64,000 bases of DNA. It comes from Variovorax brevis (GTDB lineage: Bacteria > Pseudomonadota > Gammaproteobacteria > Burkholderiales > Burkholderiaceae_C). The stretch's first letter is position 1; the number at the start of each line of letters is the position of its first letter. Below are positions 54,883 to 63,428 of the stretch, piece by piece. The DNA is taken from positions 124,001 to 188,000 of the forward strand of contig NZ_JASZYG010000005.1 of NCBI RefSeq assembly GCF_030317105.1, given 5' to 3'. The notes beneath the pieces are model-generated. The model had not been told where the DNA came from, did no database searches, and saw only the letters and a program-made list of their open reading frames with translations. Made by a program: the position numbers and the translations under genes.

Positions 54883-56517
54883 ATGATCGGCATTCATCCA
54901 GACAACCAGGCCACCGACCTCAAGGACTACAACGTCTACACCAGCGACCCCGTGCTTCGCCGTGCAGTGGCCCGCGCCGGCGCGCAGTGGAGCGATGAGG
55001 AACTGGTGCGCCAAGGCGCGGAGTACGGCGCTGCAACCACCCTGCAGGCTGGCGAAGACGCCAACCGCTACGAACCCGAACTGCACACCCTCTCGCGCAC
55101 CGGCGAGCGAATCGACTTCGTCAAGTTCCACCCTGCCTGGCACACGATGATGACCATCGCGCGGCGCAACGGCATTGCCAACCTGCCGTACAACGACAAG
55201 CGGCCGTCGGCATGGGCGGCTTACGGTGCCTCGTTGTACATGCACAGCCAGATCGAATCCGGCTCCACCTGCCCGACCACAATGACCAAGGGCTGCATCC
55301 CGGTGCTGCGTCGCAACCCGGCGCTCTACGCGGCCGTGGCCGACAAGCTCGCGTCGATGGAGCATGACGAGCGAGACATCCCGGTCGCGCAGAAGCGCTC
55401 GATGACGGTCGGCATGGGCATGACCGAAAAGCAGGGTGGCAGCGACCTGCGCACCAACACCACGCGTGCGGTGCCCGTTGGCACCGGCCCGCTCGGCGAA
55501 GAGTTCCTGCTCACGGGCCACAAGTGGTTCTTTTCGGCGCCGATGTGCGACGCGCACCTGGTCTTGGCCAAGACCGATGAGCGCGGCGCGTCGTGCTTCT
55601 ACGTGCCGCGGTGGCGTCCCGATGGCACCAAGAACCCCATCCACATCCAGCGTCTGAAAGACAAGGTCGGCAACCGCTCCAACTCCAGCAGCGAAGTGCG
55701 CTTCGAGGGCGCTTGGGGTGTGCTGGTGGGCGAGGAGGGACGCGGCATCCCGACCATCATCGAAATGGCCACCAACACCCGCCTCGACTGCGCGCTGGCG
55801 GGCGCCGCCCACATCCGCCACGCCTTCACGCAGGCGTTGCACTACACGCGCAACCGCCACGCCTTCGGCAAGGCCTTGGTCGGGCAGCCCGTGATGACCG
55901 AACTGCTCGCCGACATGGCGCTCGAATCCGAAGCAGCGACGCTTCTGGCGATGGATCTGGCGGCGCATTTCGGCTCGAACGAAGCGCTGGACTTGGCGTG
56001 GCGTCGCGTCATCACCCCGGCCGCCAAGTTCTGGAACACCAAGCGCGCCGTCGCCGTGACGGCCGAGGCGATGGAAGTGTTCGGCGGCAACGGCTACGTG
56101 GAAACCGGCCCGATGGGGCGGCTGTTCCGCGAGGCGCCCGTCAATTCGATCTGGGAAGGCTCGGGCAACGTCATGTGCCTGGATGTGTTGCGCGCCATTT
56201 CGCGCAACCCGGATGACGCGATGCTGGTGCTCGCCCGGTTGGGCGAAATTGCAGCGCACGAACCGCGTGTGTTGGCCCAAGTGCAGTCCTTGCGCGATGC
56301 CTTGCAACTTCCACCGGACGCGCTCGAACGGCAGGCCCGCCGCTTTACGCAGCGACTGGCACTCACCGTTCAGGCATGCCTGATGCTGCAATACGCCGAA
56401 GGCGATCGGGCGCAAGCCTTCATCAACAGCCGCTTCGATCCGGAATGGGGAGCGGTCGGTGGCATCACGTCCGGCACCGCCAATCCGGCTGCGATCTTGC
56501 GCGCCGCGTGGATTTGA
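54883..56517 (+). CDS. AidB-like acyl-CoA dehydrogenase
   Basis: The 544-residue protein has the acyl-CoA dehydrogenase fold: MTVGMGMTEKQGGSDLRTN (FAD/substrate region), HKWFFSAPMCDA, TRNRHAFGKALVGQPVM and EVFGGNGYVETGPMGRLFREAPVNSIWEGSGN split over three sections. The length and N-terminal domain agree with E. coli AidB (541), which protects DNA against alkylation and has weak isovaleryl-CoA dehydrogenase activity. The ATG at 54883 is selected by its MIGIHPDNQATD family start and the purine-rich leader. No ada gene is nearby. Confidence 0.9.
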   Translation: MIGIHPDNQATDLKDYNVYTSDPVLRRAVARAGAQWSDEELVRQGAEYGAATTLQAGEDANRYEPELHTLSRTGERIDFVKFHPAWHTMMTIARRNGIANLPYNDKRPSAWAAYGASLYMHSQIESGSTCPTTMTKGCIPVLRRNPALYAAVADKLASMEHDERDIPVAQKRSMTVGMGMTEKQGGSDLRTNTTRAVPVGTGPLGEEFLLTGHKWFFSAPMCDAHLVLAKTDERGASCFYVPRWRPDGTKNPIHIQRLKDKVGNRSNSSSEVRFEGAWGVLVGEEGRGIPTIIEMATNTRLDCALAGAAHIRHAFTQALHYTRNRHAFGKALVGQPVMTELLADMALESEAATLLAMDLAAHFGSNEALDLAWRRVITPAAKFWNTKRAVAVTAEAMEVFGGNGYVETGPMGRLFREAPVNSIWEGSGNVMCLDVLRAISRNPDDAMLVLARLGEIAAHEPRVLAQVQSLRDALQLPPDALERQARRFTQRLALTVQACLMLQYAEGDRAQAFINSRFDPEWGAVGGITSGTANPAAILRAAWI

Positions 56518-56675
56518 TCGCCGGCGCATAGGGTCCAAGCGAAGAAAGCGTCGGCTGCAACGCCTTCTGCCGCCCGGACTCCTGGCCACCAGCCCCCCAG
56601 GGCGTTGCCCTTGGCTGGCTGGCCGGCCACGCCGGCGAATGGGTTGTGGGTCTGCCACTATGATTTCCCCACACC

Positions 56676-57245
56676 ATGAGCAAAGCATTCACCAAGGAAA
56701 GTGACGCAGACGACGAGGACGACGGCGCCGAAGGCGGGTCGCCGCCGATTCCCGCGGGCACGCGCAACTACATGACGCCGGCCGGCTATTCGCGCCTGCG
56801 CGACGAGCTTCTGCAGCTCATGGACGACGAGCGTCCGAAGATCGTTGAATCGGTGCATTGGGCCGCCAAGAACGGCGATCGTTCGGAGAACGGCGACTAC
56901 CTCTACGGCAAGAAGCGCCTGCGCGAAATCGATCGACGCATCCGCTTCCTCACCAAGCGCCTGGAGATCGCCGAGGTCACCGACCCCTCTGTTCATCACG
57001 GCCGGGACCAGGTGTTTTTCGGTGCCACCGTGCACTATGCCGACGAACAGGGCGAGGAGCGCACCATCACCATCATGGGCATCGATGAAGCCGAGAGCGC
57101 CAAGTCCCAGGTGAGCTGGATTTCACCCATCGCGCGCGTCTTGCTGAAGGCGCGTGAGGGGGATGTGGTGAAGCTGGTCACGCCCGGCGGCGTGCACGAA
57201 ATCGAAGTCCTGGGCGTGAGCTACCCAAGCCCGGTCGCGCACTGA
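56676..57245 (+). CDS. greB: Transcription elongation factor GreB
   Basis: The 189-residue factor has an acidic N-terminal extension (DADDEDDGAEGG), then the coiled-coil domain (about 30-105, YMTPAGYSRLRDELLQLMDDE in two parts). Its tip GDRSENGDYLYGKKRLREID carries the catalytic acidic residues. The C-terminal FKBP-like domain (about 110-185) with VVKLVTPGGVHEIEVL follows. GreB rescues backtracked RNA polymerase by stimulating transcript cleavage. KKRLREIDRRIRFL distinguishes it from GreA. It is convergent with spoT. Confidence 0.95.
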   Translation: MSKAFTKESDADDEDDGAEGGSPPIPAGTRNYMTPAGYSRLRDELLQLMDDERPKIVESVHWAAKNGDRSENGDYLYGKKRLREIDRRIRFLTKRLEIAEVTDPSVHHGRDQVFFGATVHYADEQGEERTITIMGIDEAESAKSQVSWISPIARVLLKAREGDVVKLVTPGGVHEIEVLGVSYPSPVAH

Positions 57246-57261
57246 CGACGAAGCGCTGAGT

Positions 57262-59517
57262 TCAGGGCGCCGGCACCGTCCGTGCGGCCGTCAGCACCGA
57301 GGGCGTACGGCGGACGGTGCGCAGCACCGCTTCCAGATGCGCACGATCGCGCACGGCGATCACAAAGCGCAGGTCCGTCAGGTCTTGCGGCGCCTCCTCG
57401 GACATCTCGACGTGCGTGATGTCGGCCTCCGCGCCCGACAGCGAGGCCGCCACGCGCGCCAGCACGCCCTTGTCATTGCGCACGGTGATGATGACGCCCG
57501 TCTCGAACGTGCGCACCGGCTCGTCCGCCCATTCGACCGCGAAGAAGCGTTCGCTGTCCTTGTAGCGCAGCCGTTGGCCGACGCCGCAATCCTCGGTGTG
57601 GACCACCAGCCCTTCGCCATGCCCCAAGTAGCCGACGATGGCGTCCCCGGGAATGGGGCGGCAGCACAGCGCAAATCGCACGGAAGAGTTCTCGCTGCCA
57701 TCCAGCGTCACGGCGCCCTGTGAAACGTTTTCGTGCGCCGTGAAGCGCTCGCGGCTCAGCATCAGGGCATCGGGCTTTTCGCCGCGCTCGGCCAGCAAGG
57801 CAAGCAGGCGCTTGGCCACGATGGTCGCGATGCGCTTGCCCAGGCCGATGTCGGTGAGCAGTTCGGAGCGGGACTTGTTGCCGGTGAAGCGAAGGAGCTT
57901 CTCCCACATCGACTGATGCTCTTCATCGTCCGCCGGCAGGCTTCCGAGCCCTTCGGCACGCAGCGCCTGGGCCAGGAGCTTTTCGCCGAGCTGTTCCGAC
58001 TCCGCCTGCGCCAGCGTCTTCAGGTAGTGGCGAATCTTCGAGCGCGCCCGGCCTGTTCGAACAAAGCCCAGCCACGCCGGATTGGGCGTCGAAACCGGCG
58101 CCGTGATGACCTCCACCACGTCGCCGTTCTTGAGTTCGGTGCGCAGGGGCACCTGGTCGCCGTTGATGCGCGCGGCCGACGTGTGGTCGCCCACGTTGCT
58201 GTGGATTGCGTAGGCAAAGTCGATGACCGTCGCGCCGCGGGGCAGCGCAAGGATCTGGCTCTTGGGCGTGAAAACGTAGACCGCGTCCGGGAACAGGTCG
58301 ACCTTGACGTGGTCCCAGAACTCCGCGGCGTCGCGCGTTTCGTCCTGGATGTCGAGCAGCGACTGCAGCCACTTGGTGCCCAGCCGGTCGTTGCTCGCCG
58401 GATTGGGCTCCGACGCCTTGTAAAGCCAATGCGCCGCCACACCCGACTCGGCAACGACATGCATCGCCTCCGTGCGCAACTGGAATTCGACGTTGACGCC
58501 CGACGGCCCCACCAGCGTCGTGTGCAGCGACTGGTAGCCGTTGACCTTCGCAATCGCGATGTGATCCTTGAACTTGCCCGGCAGCGGCTTGTACATCTGG
58601 TGCAGGATGCCCAAGCCCGTGTAGCAGTTGATGACGGTCGGCAGGATGAGCCGGAAGCCGTAGATGTCGGTCACCTGCGCAAAGCTCAGGTGCTTGTCGC
58701 GCATCTTGCGATAGATGGAGTAGAGCGTCTTCTCGCGGCCGTGGATCCGCACGTTCATGCTGGCGGCCGAGAACGACGTCTCCACCTCGCGCTGCACCTT
58801 CTGGATCAAGTCGCGCCGGCGGCCGCGCGCCTTGGTCACGGCCTTGGACAGCACCGCGTAGCGCCACGGCAGCAGGTGCCTGAACGACAGTTCCTGCAGT
58901 TCGCGGTAGGTCTGGTTCAGCCCGAGGCGGTGCGCAATGGGCGCGTAGATTTCCAGCGTCTCGTTGGAAATGCGGCCCCATTTTTCGCGCGGCGCGTCGT
59001 TGAGCGTGCGCATGTTGTGCGTACGGTCCGCCAGCTTGATGAGGATGACGCGCACGTCCCGCGCCATCGCCAGCAGCATCTTGCGGAAAGATTCGGCCTG
59101 GTTCTCTTCGCGGGTGTTGAACTGGAGCTTGTCCAGCTTGGTGAGCCCGTCCACCAGTTCGGCCACCGGGGCGCCAAAGCGCTCGATCAATTCCGACTTG
59201 GTGACCCCGCAGTCCTCGATGGCGTCGTGCAGCAGGGCGGCCATGAGGGCCTGCGCATCGAGCTTCCATTCGGCGCACTGCTGCGCAACCGCGATGGGGT
59301 GGGTGATGTAGGGCTCGCCGCTGTTTCGAAGCTGGCCCAGATGCGCTTCGTCGGCAAAACGGTAGGCGCGGCGCACCAGTTCGGTGTCTTCCGCGTTGAG
59401 GTAATCGAGCTTGGCGGTGAGCGCTGCAAAGCTTGCGGCCGCGGCATTGAGGGCCGCCGGAGTTGGGCGCTGGGCGCCACCGGAGGCCTTGTGCTGGGGT
59501 TTAACGACAGCGCTCAT
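57262..59517 (-). CDS. spoT: Bifunctional (p)ppGpp synthetase/hydrolase SpoT
   Basis: The 751-residue stringent-response enzyme has an N-terminal HD hydrolase with intact residues (GEPYITHPIAVAQ, LLHDAIEDCG, LADRTHNMRTL). The RelA/SpoT synthetase domain (GREKTLYSIYRKM, YGFRLILP, YQSLHTTLVG), a TGS domain (DAVYVFTPKSQILALPRG) and C-terminal zinc-finger-like (FALCCRPIPGDAIVGY) and ACT domains follow. The intact HD indicates hydrolase activity, so it is SpoT/Rel-like and not the hydrolase-dead RelA. It lies downstream of rpoZ, separated by a strong terminator. Confidence 0.96.
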   Translation of the reverse strand: MSAVVKPQHKASGGAQRPTPAALNAAAASFAALTAKLDYLNAEDTELVRRAYRFADEAHLGQLRNSGEPYITHPIAVAQQCAEWKLDAQALMAALLHDAIEDCGVTKSELIERFGAPVAELVDGLTKLDKLQFNTREENQAESFRKMLLAMARDVRVILIKLADRTHNMRTLNDAPREKWGRISNETLEIYAPIAHRLGLNQTYRELQELSFRHLLPWRYAVLSKAVTKARGRRRDLIQKVQREVETSFSAASMNVRIHGREKTLYSIYRKMRDKHLSFAQVTDIYGFRLILPTVINCYTGLGILHQMYKPLPGKFKDHIAIAKVNGYQSLHTTLVGPSGVNVEFQLRTEAMHVVAESGVAAHWLYKASEPNPASNDRLGTKWLQSLLDIQDETRDAAEFWDHVKVDLFPDAVYVFTPKSQILALPRGATVIDFAYAIHSNVGDHTSAARINGDQVPLRTELKNGDVVEVITAPVSTPNPAWLGFVRTGRARSKIRHYLKTLAQAESEQLGEKLLAQALRAEGLGSLPADDEEHQSMWEKLLRFTGNKSRSELLTDIGLGKRIATIVAKRLLALLAERGEKPDALMLSRERFTAHENVSQGAVTLDGSENSSVRFALCCRPIPGDAIVGYLGHGEGLVVHTEDCGVGQRLRYKDSERFFAVEWADEPVRTFETGVIITVRNDKGVLARVAASLSGAEADITHVEMSEEAPQDLTDLRFVIAVRDRAHLEAVLRTVRRTPSVLTAARTVPAP

Positions 59518-59561
59518 AAGCCCCCACTTTAGCGTGTGCGCAAGTTCACTGTTTCGTGACG

Positions 59562-59591
59562 AAAAAAAAGCACCTTGTCTGGTGCTTTTTT
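59562..59591. terminator. Bidirectional terminator between rpoZ and spoT
   Basis: AAAAAAAAGCACC (59562-59574) and GGTGCTTTTTT (59581-59591) form a stem with A/T tracts on both sides. For the minus strand it comes 23 bases after the rpoZ stop, so spoT may need its own promoter or read-through. Confidence 0.9.
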
Positions 59592-59613
59592 CGAGAGAAG
59601 TGATGGACCGCTA

Positions 59614-59817
59614 TCAGCCCGGCACCTTCTTGAGCATTTCGAGGCCGATCTTGCCGTCGGCGATCTCGCGCAGGGCGGTTACGCCCGGCTTGTTCTTGCT
59701 TTCGATCTTGGGCGCGTGGCCCTGGCTCAGCATGCGAGCGCGATAGGTGGCCGCGAGCACGAGTTGAAAGCGGTTGGGGATCTGGAGCAGGCAGTCTTCG
59801 ACAGTAATGCGGGCCAT
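59614..59817 (-). CDS. rpoZ: RNA polymerase omega subunit
   Basis: The 67-residue protein MARITVEDCLLQIPNRFQLV has the standard omega start and the segment ATYRARMLSQGHAP. The length is typical of betaproteobacteria (67). It follows gmk by 25 bases. In E. coli omega forms a ppGpp-binding site with beta-prime, and the gene neighbours spoT there as here. Confidence 0.96.
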   Translation of the reverse strand: MARITVEDCLLQIPNRFQLVLAATYRARMLSQGHAPKIESKNKPGVTALREIADGKIGLEMLKKVPG

Positions 59818-59842
59818 CTGGAGCTTTCGGTGGTGGTCGGTG

Positions 59843-60463
59843 TCAGGAGATATTCAGCGCGGCGAAGGTGTCGGCTCGAAGGCGTCGCTGGGCGGAGAAC
59901 CGCAGCCGCTGCGCGTGAACGATCGCTTTCAGGTCGAAAAGCGCACGCTCAAATAGTTCGTTGATTATAACGAAATCGAACTCGCTGGCCCGGGCCATCT
60001 CGTGGGCGGCGTTTTTCAGGCGCAATTCGATGGTCTCGCCGCTGTCTTCGCCCCGCCGTTCCAGACGCGAGCGAAGCTCTTCCCAACTGGGCGGGAGGAT
60101 GAAGATCAGCACCGCGTTGGCAAAGGTCTTGCGGATCTGCAGCGCACCCTGGAAGTCGATTTCTAGGATGACGTCGGCGCCCTGGGCAATGCGCTCTTCG
60201 ATGGCGCGCTTGGACGTGCCGTAGCGCTGGCCGTGCACATGCGCCCATTCCACGAAGGCGTCGCCTTCGACCATGGCGTCGAATTCCGGGTTGGACGCGA
60301 AGAAGTATTCCCGCCCGTGCTTTTCCTGCCCGCGGGGTGGGCGCGTGGTGTGCGAAACCGAAGGCTGTACCCCGGAATCCAGTTCCATGAGTGCCTTGAC
60401 CAGGCTCGACTTGCCAGCGCCGCTGGGCGCGGCCACCACGAAGATGTTTCCGGGGTAGTCCAT
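59843..60463 (-). CDS. gmk: Guanylate kinase
   Basis: The 206-residue enzyme converts GMP to GDP. The P-loop is in VVAAPSGAGKSSLVKAL (residues about 9-25). The GMP-binding SHTTRPPRGQE and the DVILEIDFQGALQIRK segments are standard. The ATG at 60463 (MDYPGNIF) sits 8 bases after the yicC stop. An open upstream extension is out-of-frame yicC. The order yicC-gmk-rpoZ-spoT is conserved. Confidence 0.97.
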   Translation of the reverse strand: MDYPGNIFVVAAPSGAGKSSLVKALMELDSGVQPSVSHTTRPPRGQEKHGREYFFASNPEFDAMVEGDAFVEWAHVHGQRYGTSKRAIEERIAQGADVILEIDFQGALQIRKTFANAVLIFILPPSWEELRSRLERRGEDSGETIELRLKNAAHEMARASEFDFVIINELFERALFDLKAIVHAQRLRFSAQRRLRADTFAALNIS

Positions 60464-60471
60464 AAAAAGTA

Positions 60472-61386
60472 TTACTCGATGTTCTGAACCTGCTCGCGCA
60501 TCTGCTCGACCAGGACCTTCATGTCGACGCCGATCCGGGTGAGTTCCAGTGTGGCGGACTTGGAGCCCAGCGTGTTGGCTTCGCGGTGGAGTTCCTGGAT
60601 CAGGAAATCGAGACGCTTGCCGATCTCGCCGCCTTTTTTCAACAGGCGCTCGATTTCGTCGAGGTGCGAGGCAAGGCGGGTGAGTTCCTCGGCCACGTCG
60701 ATCCGGATGGCGAAGGCGGTGGCTTCGGTCAGGGCGCGGTCCTGCGCGGCTTCGGGCAGGGTGCCGCCGGCCAGGCCCATCGCCTCTTGCCAACGCTCAA
60801 GGAAGCGCGTGCGCTGCTGTTCCACCAGTTGGGGCACCAGCGGGCGGGCTTGCTCGGCCAGCTTGCGAAGCTGCTCGAGGTGGCCGGTGAGCATGGTGGC
60901 AAGCCGGCCGCCTTCGCGGGCGCGGGCAGCCAGCAGGTCGTCGAGCACGCGCTTGGCCAGTGCGGTGAGGTCGGGGCCCCAGTCGCCTTGGGCGGCGCTG
61001 TCGCCGCCGGCCAGGCGCAGCACGTCGGCCACGCTCAGTTCGCGGGCGGCCGGGAGCCAGGCGCGGATGTTGTCCTGGACGCCATTAAGCCGCTGCAGCA
61101 ATCGCGGGGAGGGGTCGGCAATACCGCCCGGCGCTGCGTTCTCGATGGCGCCGCGCACCTCAACCTTGCCGCGTTTGAGGCGTTCTCCCAACAGTTCGCG
61201 AAGGGCTGCTTCGTGCTGGCGCAGCTCTTCGGGCAGCTTGAACGTGAGGTCCAGGAAGCGGCTGTTGACCGACCGGATTTCGATCCCCAGACGGCTCGCT
61301 GTCGAGGGACGAACGTCGGTTTCGGAGTGGCCCGCAGTGGCGCCGGTTTGGCCACTTGCGTAGCCGGTCATGCTGTAAACTGGCAT
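60472..61386 (-). CDS. yicC: YicC-family endoribonuclease
   Basis: The 304-residue protein starts MPVYSMTGYASGQ and contains EIRSVNSRFLDLTFKLPEEL (two pieces), GKRLDFLIQELHREANTLGSK in two parts and the end VLVEQMREQVQNIE, hallmarks of the YicC_N/DUF1732 family, shown in E. coli and Bacillus (YloC) to have endoribonuclease activity. The segment about 15-30 (SETDVRPSTASRL) is an extra loop before the conserved EIRSVN. It is the first gene of the gmk operon, divergent from the Ser/Thr kinase. Confidence 0.94.
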   Translation of the reverse strand: MPVYSMTGYASGQTGATAGHSETDVRPSTASRLGIEIRSVNSRFLDLTFKLPEELRQHEAALRELLGERLKRGKVEVRGAIENAAPGGIADPSPRLLQRLNGVQDNIRAWLPAARELSVADVLRLAGGDSAAQGDWGPDLTALAKRVLDDLLAARAREGGRLATMLTGHLEQLRKLAEQARPLVPQLVEQQRTRFLERWQEAMGLAGGTLPEAAQDRALTEATAFAIRIDVAEELTRLASHLDEIERLLKKGGEIGKRLDFLIQELHREANTLGSKSATLELTRIGVDMKVLVEQMREQVQNIE

Positions 61387-61476
61387 CGCGCCTCGCTGTG
61401 TTCTTGTATGTGCACCGAAGGCGTCGGCACTGCGCTCGCTTGCCGCACTACCGCCTTCGGGCGAAACTCCCGGATT

Positions 61477-62484
61477 ATGTCAAAGGTCAAACCTTCGCCC
61501 CTGTTGCCTGACACGGTTATCGGCGGATACCGCGTGGTGCGGCGCCTGTCCGCGGGTGGCTTCGGTGTTGTTTACCTCGCGCTCGACGCCTCGGGCCAGC
61601 AGGTCGCCATCAAGGAATACCTGCCTTCGTCCCTGGCTTCGCGAGGTGTGGGCGAACTTCTGCCGCAGGTGGCGCCGGAGAAGCTTTCGCTCTACCGCCT
61701 GGGGCTCAAGAGCTTCTTCGAAGAAGGCCGCTCGCTCGCGCAGATCTCGCATGCCTCGGTGGTGAGCGTGCTCAACTTCTTCCGCGAGAACGAAACCGTC
61801 TACATGGTGATGAACTACCTGGAGGGCGCGACCCTGCAGGACTTCATCGTCACGGCGCGCGACCTGAAGAAGCAGAAGGTGTTCCGCGAGTCGACCATCC
61901 GATCGCTTTTTGACGAGATCCTGCGGGGCCTGCGCATCGTGCACCAGCACAAGATGCTGCACCTGGACATCAAGCCCGCCAACATCTTCGTGACCGACGA
62001 CGACCGGGCCGTGATGATCGACTTCGGCGCCGCCCGCGAAGTGCTGAGCAAGGAAGGCAATTTCATCCGGCCGATGTACACGCCGGGCTTTGCGGCTCCC
62101 GAGATGTACCGCCGCGATTCGTCGATGGGCCCGTGGACGGACATCTACGCCATCGGCGCATGCATCTACGCCTGCATGCAGGGCTATCCGCCCAGCGACG
62201 CGCCGCAGCGCATTGAAAAAGACCGGCTCTCGCTCTCGCTTTCGCGCCTGCGCGGGGTGTATTCGGACAACCTCATCGAGGTGGTCGAATGGTGCATGTC
62301 GCTCGACCCGCTTTCGCGTCCGCAGTCGGTTTTTGCGCTGCAAAAAGAATTGAGCCGCGAAGGTGAACGGCGCTACACCAAGCTCACGGTGGGCGAGAAG
62401 GTTCGCCTCTCCATCGACAACATGCGCTCGCCGGACAAGAAGACGCTGCCAAAGGCGGCTGCGCCCACCACGAGACCGGCATGA
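61477..62484 (+). CDS. Serine/threonine protein kinase
   Basis: The 335-residue soluble kinase has the glycine loop LSAGGFGVVYLA, the ATP-binding Lys in QQVAIKEYLP, the catalytic loop HLDIKPANIF (HLD in place of HRD), DFG in MIDFGAARE and the APE equivalent FAAPEMYRRD. It ends shortly after the kinase domain without a membrane anchor. HLD makes it a non-RD-type kinase, often not regulated by activation-loop phosphorylation. The ATG at 61477 precedes MSKVKPSPLLPD. It is ten bases upstream of a PP2C phosphatase, the usual kinase-phosphatase pair. Confidence 0.93.
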   Translation: MSKVKPSPLLPDTVIGGYRVVRRLSAGGFGVVYLALDASGQQVAIKEYLPSSLASRGVGELLPQVAPEKLSLYRLGLKSFFEEGRSLAQISHASVVSVLNFFRENETVYMVMNYLEGATLQDFIVTARDLKKQKVFRESTIRSLFDEILRGLRIVHQHKMLHLDIKPANIFVTDDDRAVMIDFGAAREVLSKEGNFIRPMYTPGFAAPEMYRRDSSMGPWTDIYAIGACIYACMQGYPPSDAPQRIEKDRLSLSLSRLRGVYSDNLIEVVEWCMSLDPLSRPQSVFALQKELSREGERRYTKLTVGEKVRLSIDNMRSPDKKTLPKAAAPTTRPA

Positions 62485-62494
62485 AAGCGCCCGC

Positions 62495-63397
62495 ATGAAA
62501 TTCTCAGTCTTCCAGGTCAGCCGCAAAGGCGGCCGTCTCAAGAACGAAGACCGCATGGGCTACTGCTACACGCGGGAGTCGGGCCTCTTCGTGCTGGCCG
62601 ACGGCATGGGCGGCCATCCGGAAGGCGAGGTGGCGGCGCAGCTGGCTTTGCAGACCATCGCGGCCCTCTACCAGCGCGAGGCACGGCCCATCCTGCGGGA
62701 TCCGAAGGCCTTCCTGACCTCGGCCGTGCTGGCGGCGCACCACCAGATCATGCGTTACGCCGGCAACAAGGGCATGCTCGACACGCCCCGCACCACAGTG
62801 GTGGCGGCGGTGCTGCAAGGCACCTCGGCCACCTGGGTGCATTGCGGCGATTCGCGCCTTTACGTGATTCGCGACGGCGAATTGCTCACGCGCACCCGTG
62901 ACCACTCGCACGCCGAGCGGCCGCGCGCCACGCCCGGCCCCGAAATCGTCAACCGCAACCTGCTGCTGACCTGCCTGGGCTCGCCGACGACGCCATTGTT
63001 CGACATCTCCGAGCCGCTGACGCTGCAGCAGGGCGACCGCATCATGCTGTGCTCCGACGGCCTGTGGGGCGTGATGGACGAGATGCAGATCGTGCGCATC
63101 CTGGCCAATCAGCCCGTGTCCGACGCGGCGCCCGAACTGGTCGAAATGGCACTGCGCCGCGGCGGTGCCAACGGCGACAACGTCACCATGATCGCGCTCG
63201 AGTGGGAAACCCCGGATGCGCCGGGCGTCGAGCGCGGCATTTCGACCGACAGCATCAACGAAGGCGTTTTTGCCTCCACCATCCAGGCGGGCATGCCCTC
63301 CGAGAGCGAATCGGACGACCTGGACGAAGACGCCATCGAGCGTTCCATCGCCGAAATCAACGAGGCCATCCGCCGTTCAGCGGCGCGCAAGGGCTGA
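62495..63397 (+). CDS. PP2C-family protein phosphatase
   Basis: The 300-residue phosphatase has the PP2C metal-binding motifs: KNEDRMGY (Asp in the N-terminal motif), LADGMGGHPEGEVAA, WVHCGDSRLYVIRDGEL, LCSDGLWGVMD and GDNVTMIAL. It is cytosolic, with an acidic C-terminal tail (ESESDDLDEDAIERSI). It is expected to reverse the action of the kinase next to it. The ATG at 62495 begins MKFSVFQVSRKGGR. Confidence 0.94.
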   Translation: MKFSVFQVSRKGGRLKNEDRMGYCYTRESGLFVLADGMGGHPEGEVAAQLALQTIAALYQREARPILRDPKAFLTSAVLAAHHQIMRYAGNKGMLDTPRTTVVAAVLQGTSATWVHCGDSRLYVIRDGELLTRTRDHSHAERPRATPGPEIVNRNLLLTCLGSPTTPLFDISEPLTLQQGDRIMLCSDGLWGVMDEMQIVRILANQPVSDAAPELVEMALRRGGANGDNVTMIALEWETPDAPGVERGISTDSINEGVFASTIQAGMPSESESDDLDEDAIERSIAEINEAIRRSAARKG

Positions 63398-63428
63398 CCT
63401 CTCCTTTCCCTTCCCCGATTCCCTAAAA

